Positions 63,521 through 64,000 of a stretch of DNA of 64,000 nucleotides are shown one piece after another. The notes beneath the pieces are model-generated. The model made no database searches and had not been told where the DNA came from. It saw only the letters and a program-made list of their open reading frames with translations. Numbering within the stretch: position 1 is the first letter of the stretch; each line of letters starts with the position of its first letter. The position numbers and the translations under genes are program-made. This stretch comes from a virus: positions 1 to 64,000 of the IMG/VR virus record IMGVR_UViG_3300044845_000594, one strand, 5' to 3'.

Positions 63521-64000
63521 ATGGCAAATATACTTTTACAGAGTTGTTGTTACCCCGGTTTACAATATTTTACAAACCAAACTAATTGGACCGCTGGGAC
63601 TTCGGCTGTAACTTCTGTTTATTATATTACTTATGATGCATCTGTTGTAAGTGGATGTTATTCAATTGTTTCTGCGTTTACGTCAGGGTTTACCGCAACA
63701 AGTTATGTACCTAATGGAACATATGGACTACAAACAGGATGTACCGCCTCAAGTTGTGCAACAGGAGAATGTTGTTCTAATAAATATTGTGTTGTAATAA
63801 ATAAAGATGAATATTCTGCATACACCGGAACATATGTTGTTGCGGGAGGATATAACGGATTCCCCTTTTTCACAGGAGGAACACAACCAGGGTATATCTA
63901 TAAAAGTGCTACAAAATGGTGTTTAGGTACAGCACCTGGTACAAATTGTTTCTTCTACGGACAAAACCCAACGACTTCTGTTTGTCCAAATCTTTTTACC
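63521..64000 (+). CDS. Cys-rich surface protein, partial (runs off the window)
   Basis: An open frame of 160 codons from ATG 63521 that is still open at the end of the window. It starts MANILLQSCCYPGL and has many Cys (CTASSCATGECCSNKYC), Gly and Tyr. This style matches the C-terminal modules of the first gene of the window. An exact TATTTATA and an A-rich leader precede it. It is probably another tail fibre or adhesin module. Length and C-terminal domains are unknown. Confidence 0.55.
   Translation, partial: MANILLQSCCYPGLQYFTNQTNWTAGTSAVTSVYYITYDASVVSGCYSIVSAFTSGFTATSYVPNGTYGLQTGCTASSCATGECCSNKYCVVINKDEYSAYTGTYVVAGGYNGFPFFTGGTQPGYIYKSATKWCLGTAPGTNCFFYGQNPTTSVCPNLFT

Noticed and set aside
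1-64000. tRNA genes
   Set aside because: The intergenic gaps are short and none shows a cloverleaf or the conserved T-loop sequence; nothing supports a call.

Overview
The window is part of the genome of a large contractile-tailed (T4-like) phage. Almost every gene is phage structural or phage replication, packed head to tail with few gaps. There is no rRNA, no insertion sequence and no convincing tRNA. Terminase, portal and major capsid genes are not here, so this is the tail/baseplate part plus the replication and nucleotide part of a bigger genome.

The likely host is a Bacteroidota bacterium, probably of the flavobacterial type. The DNA is strongly AT-rich. Start codons are preceded by A-rich leaders with almost no Shine-Dalgarno sequence. 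Replication genes carry TTG-N19/20-TATATTTW promoters that match the Bacteroidota -33/-7 pattern. One fibre protein is made of SprB-like repeats, a module typical of flavobacterial gliding adhesins. TAA, TAG and TGA all act as stops.

Layout. 1-2.9 kb: a LamG-like adhesin with Pro-Thr linkers and a small structural protein. 2.9-5.8 kb: family B DNA polymerase, broken by an apparent one-base frameshift. 5.8-10.2 kb, minus strand: a small beta protein, a gp13-like neck protein, a zincin/superoxide-dismutase fusion and an SNF2-type helicase. 10.2-20.1 kb: gp14-like and gp15-like neck/tail completion proteins, a minus-strand ribbon-helix-helix protein, sheath, HAD phosphatase, tail tube, a frameshifted tail-assembly chaperone pair and the tape measure. 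20.2-34.4 kb: two giant baseplate/hub proteins, a gp53/LysM-like protein and an acidic Ala-Pro-Asp-rich protein. 34.4-43 kb: replication core (gp32, UvsX, FEN-type RNase H, DnaB-type helicase) and class I ribonucleotide reductase NrdB-NrdA. 43-60.6 kb: baseplate wedge (gp25, gp6, a 1617-residue protein with a membrane-like segment, a gpI-like protein) and fibre modules. 60.6-64 kb: a collagen-like fibre, two glycosyltransferases and the start of a Cys-rich protein that runs off the end.

How it works together. Two promoter types divide the genome. Host-like promoters serve the polymerase, gp32, SNF2 helicase and the small regulator. An exact TATTTATA element sits just upstream of structural genes on both strands and probably marks late transcription. 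The most unusual items are the metalloprotease-SOD fusion, the collagen-like fibre next to two glycosyltransferases (possible self-glycosylation of the virion), the peptidoglycan-binding-like domain in a baseplate protein, the membrane segment in a wedge protein, and a T6C frameshift site in the tail chaperone gene.
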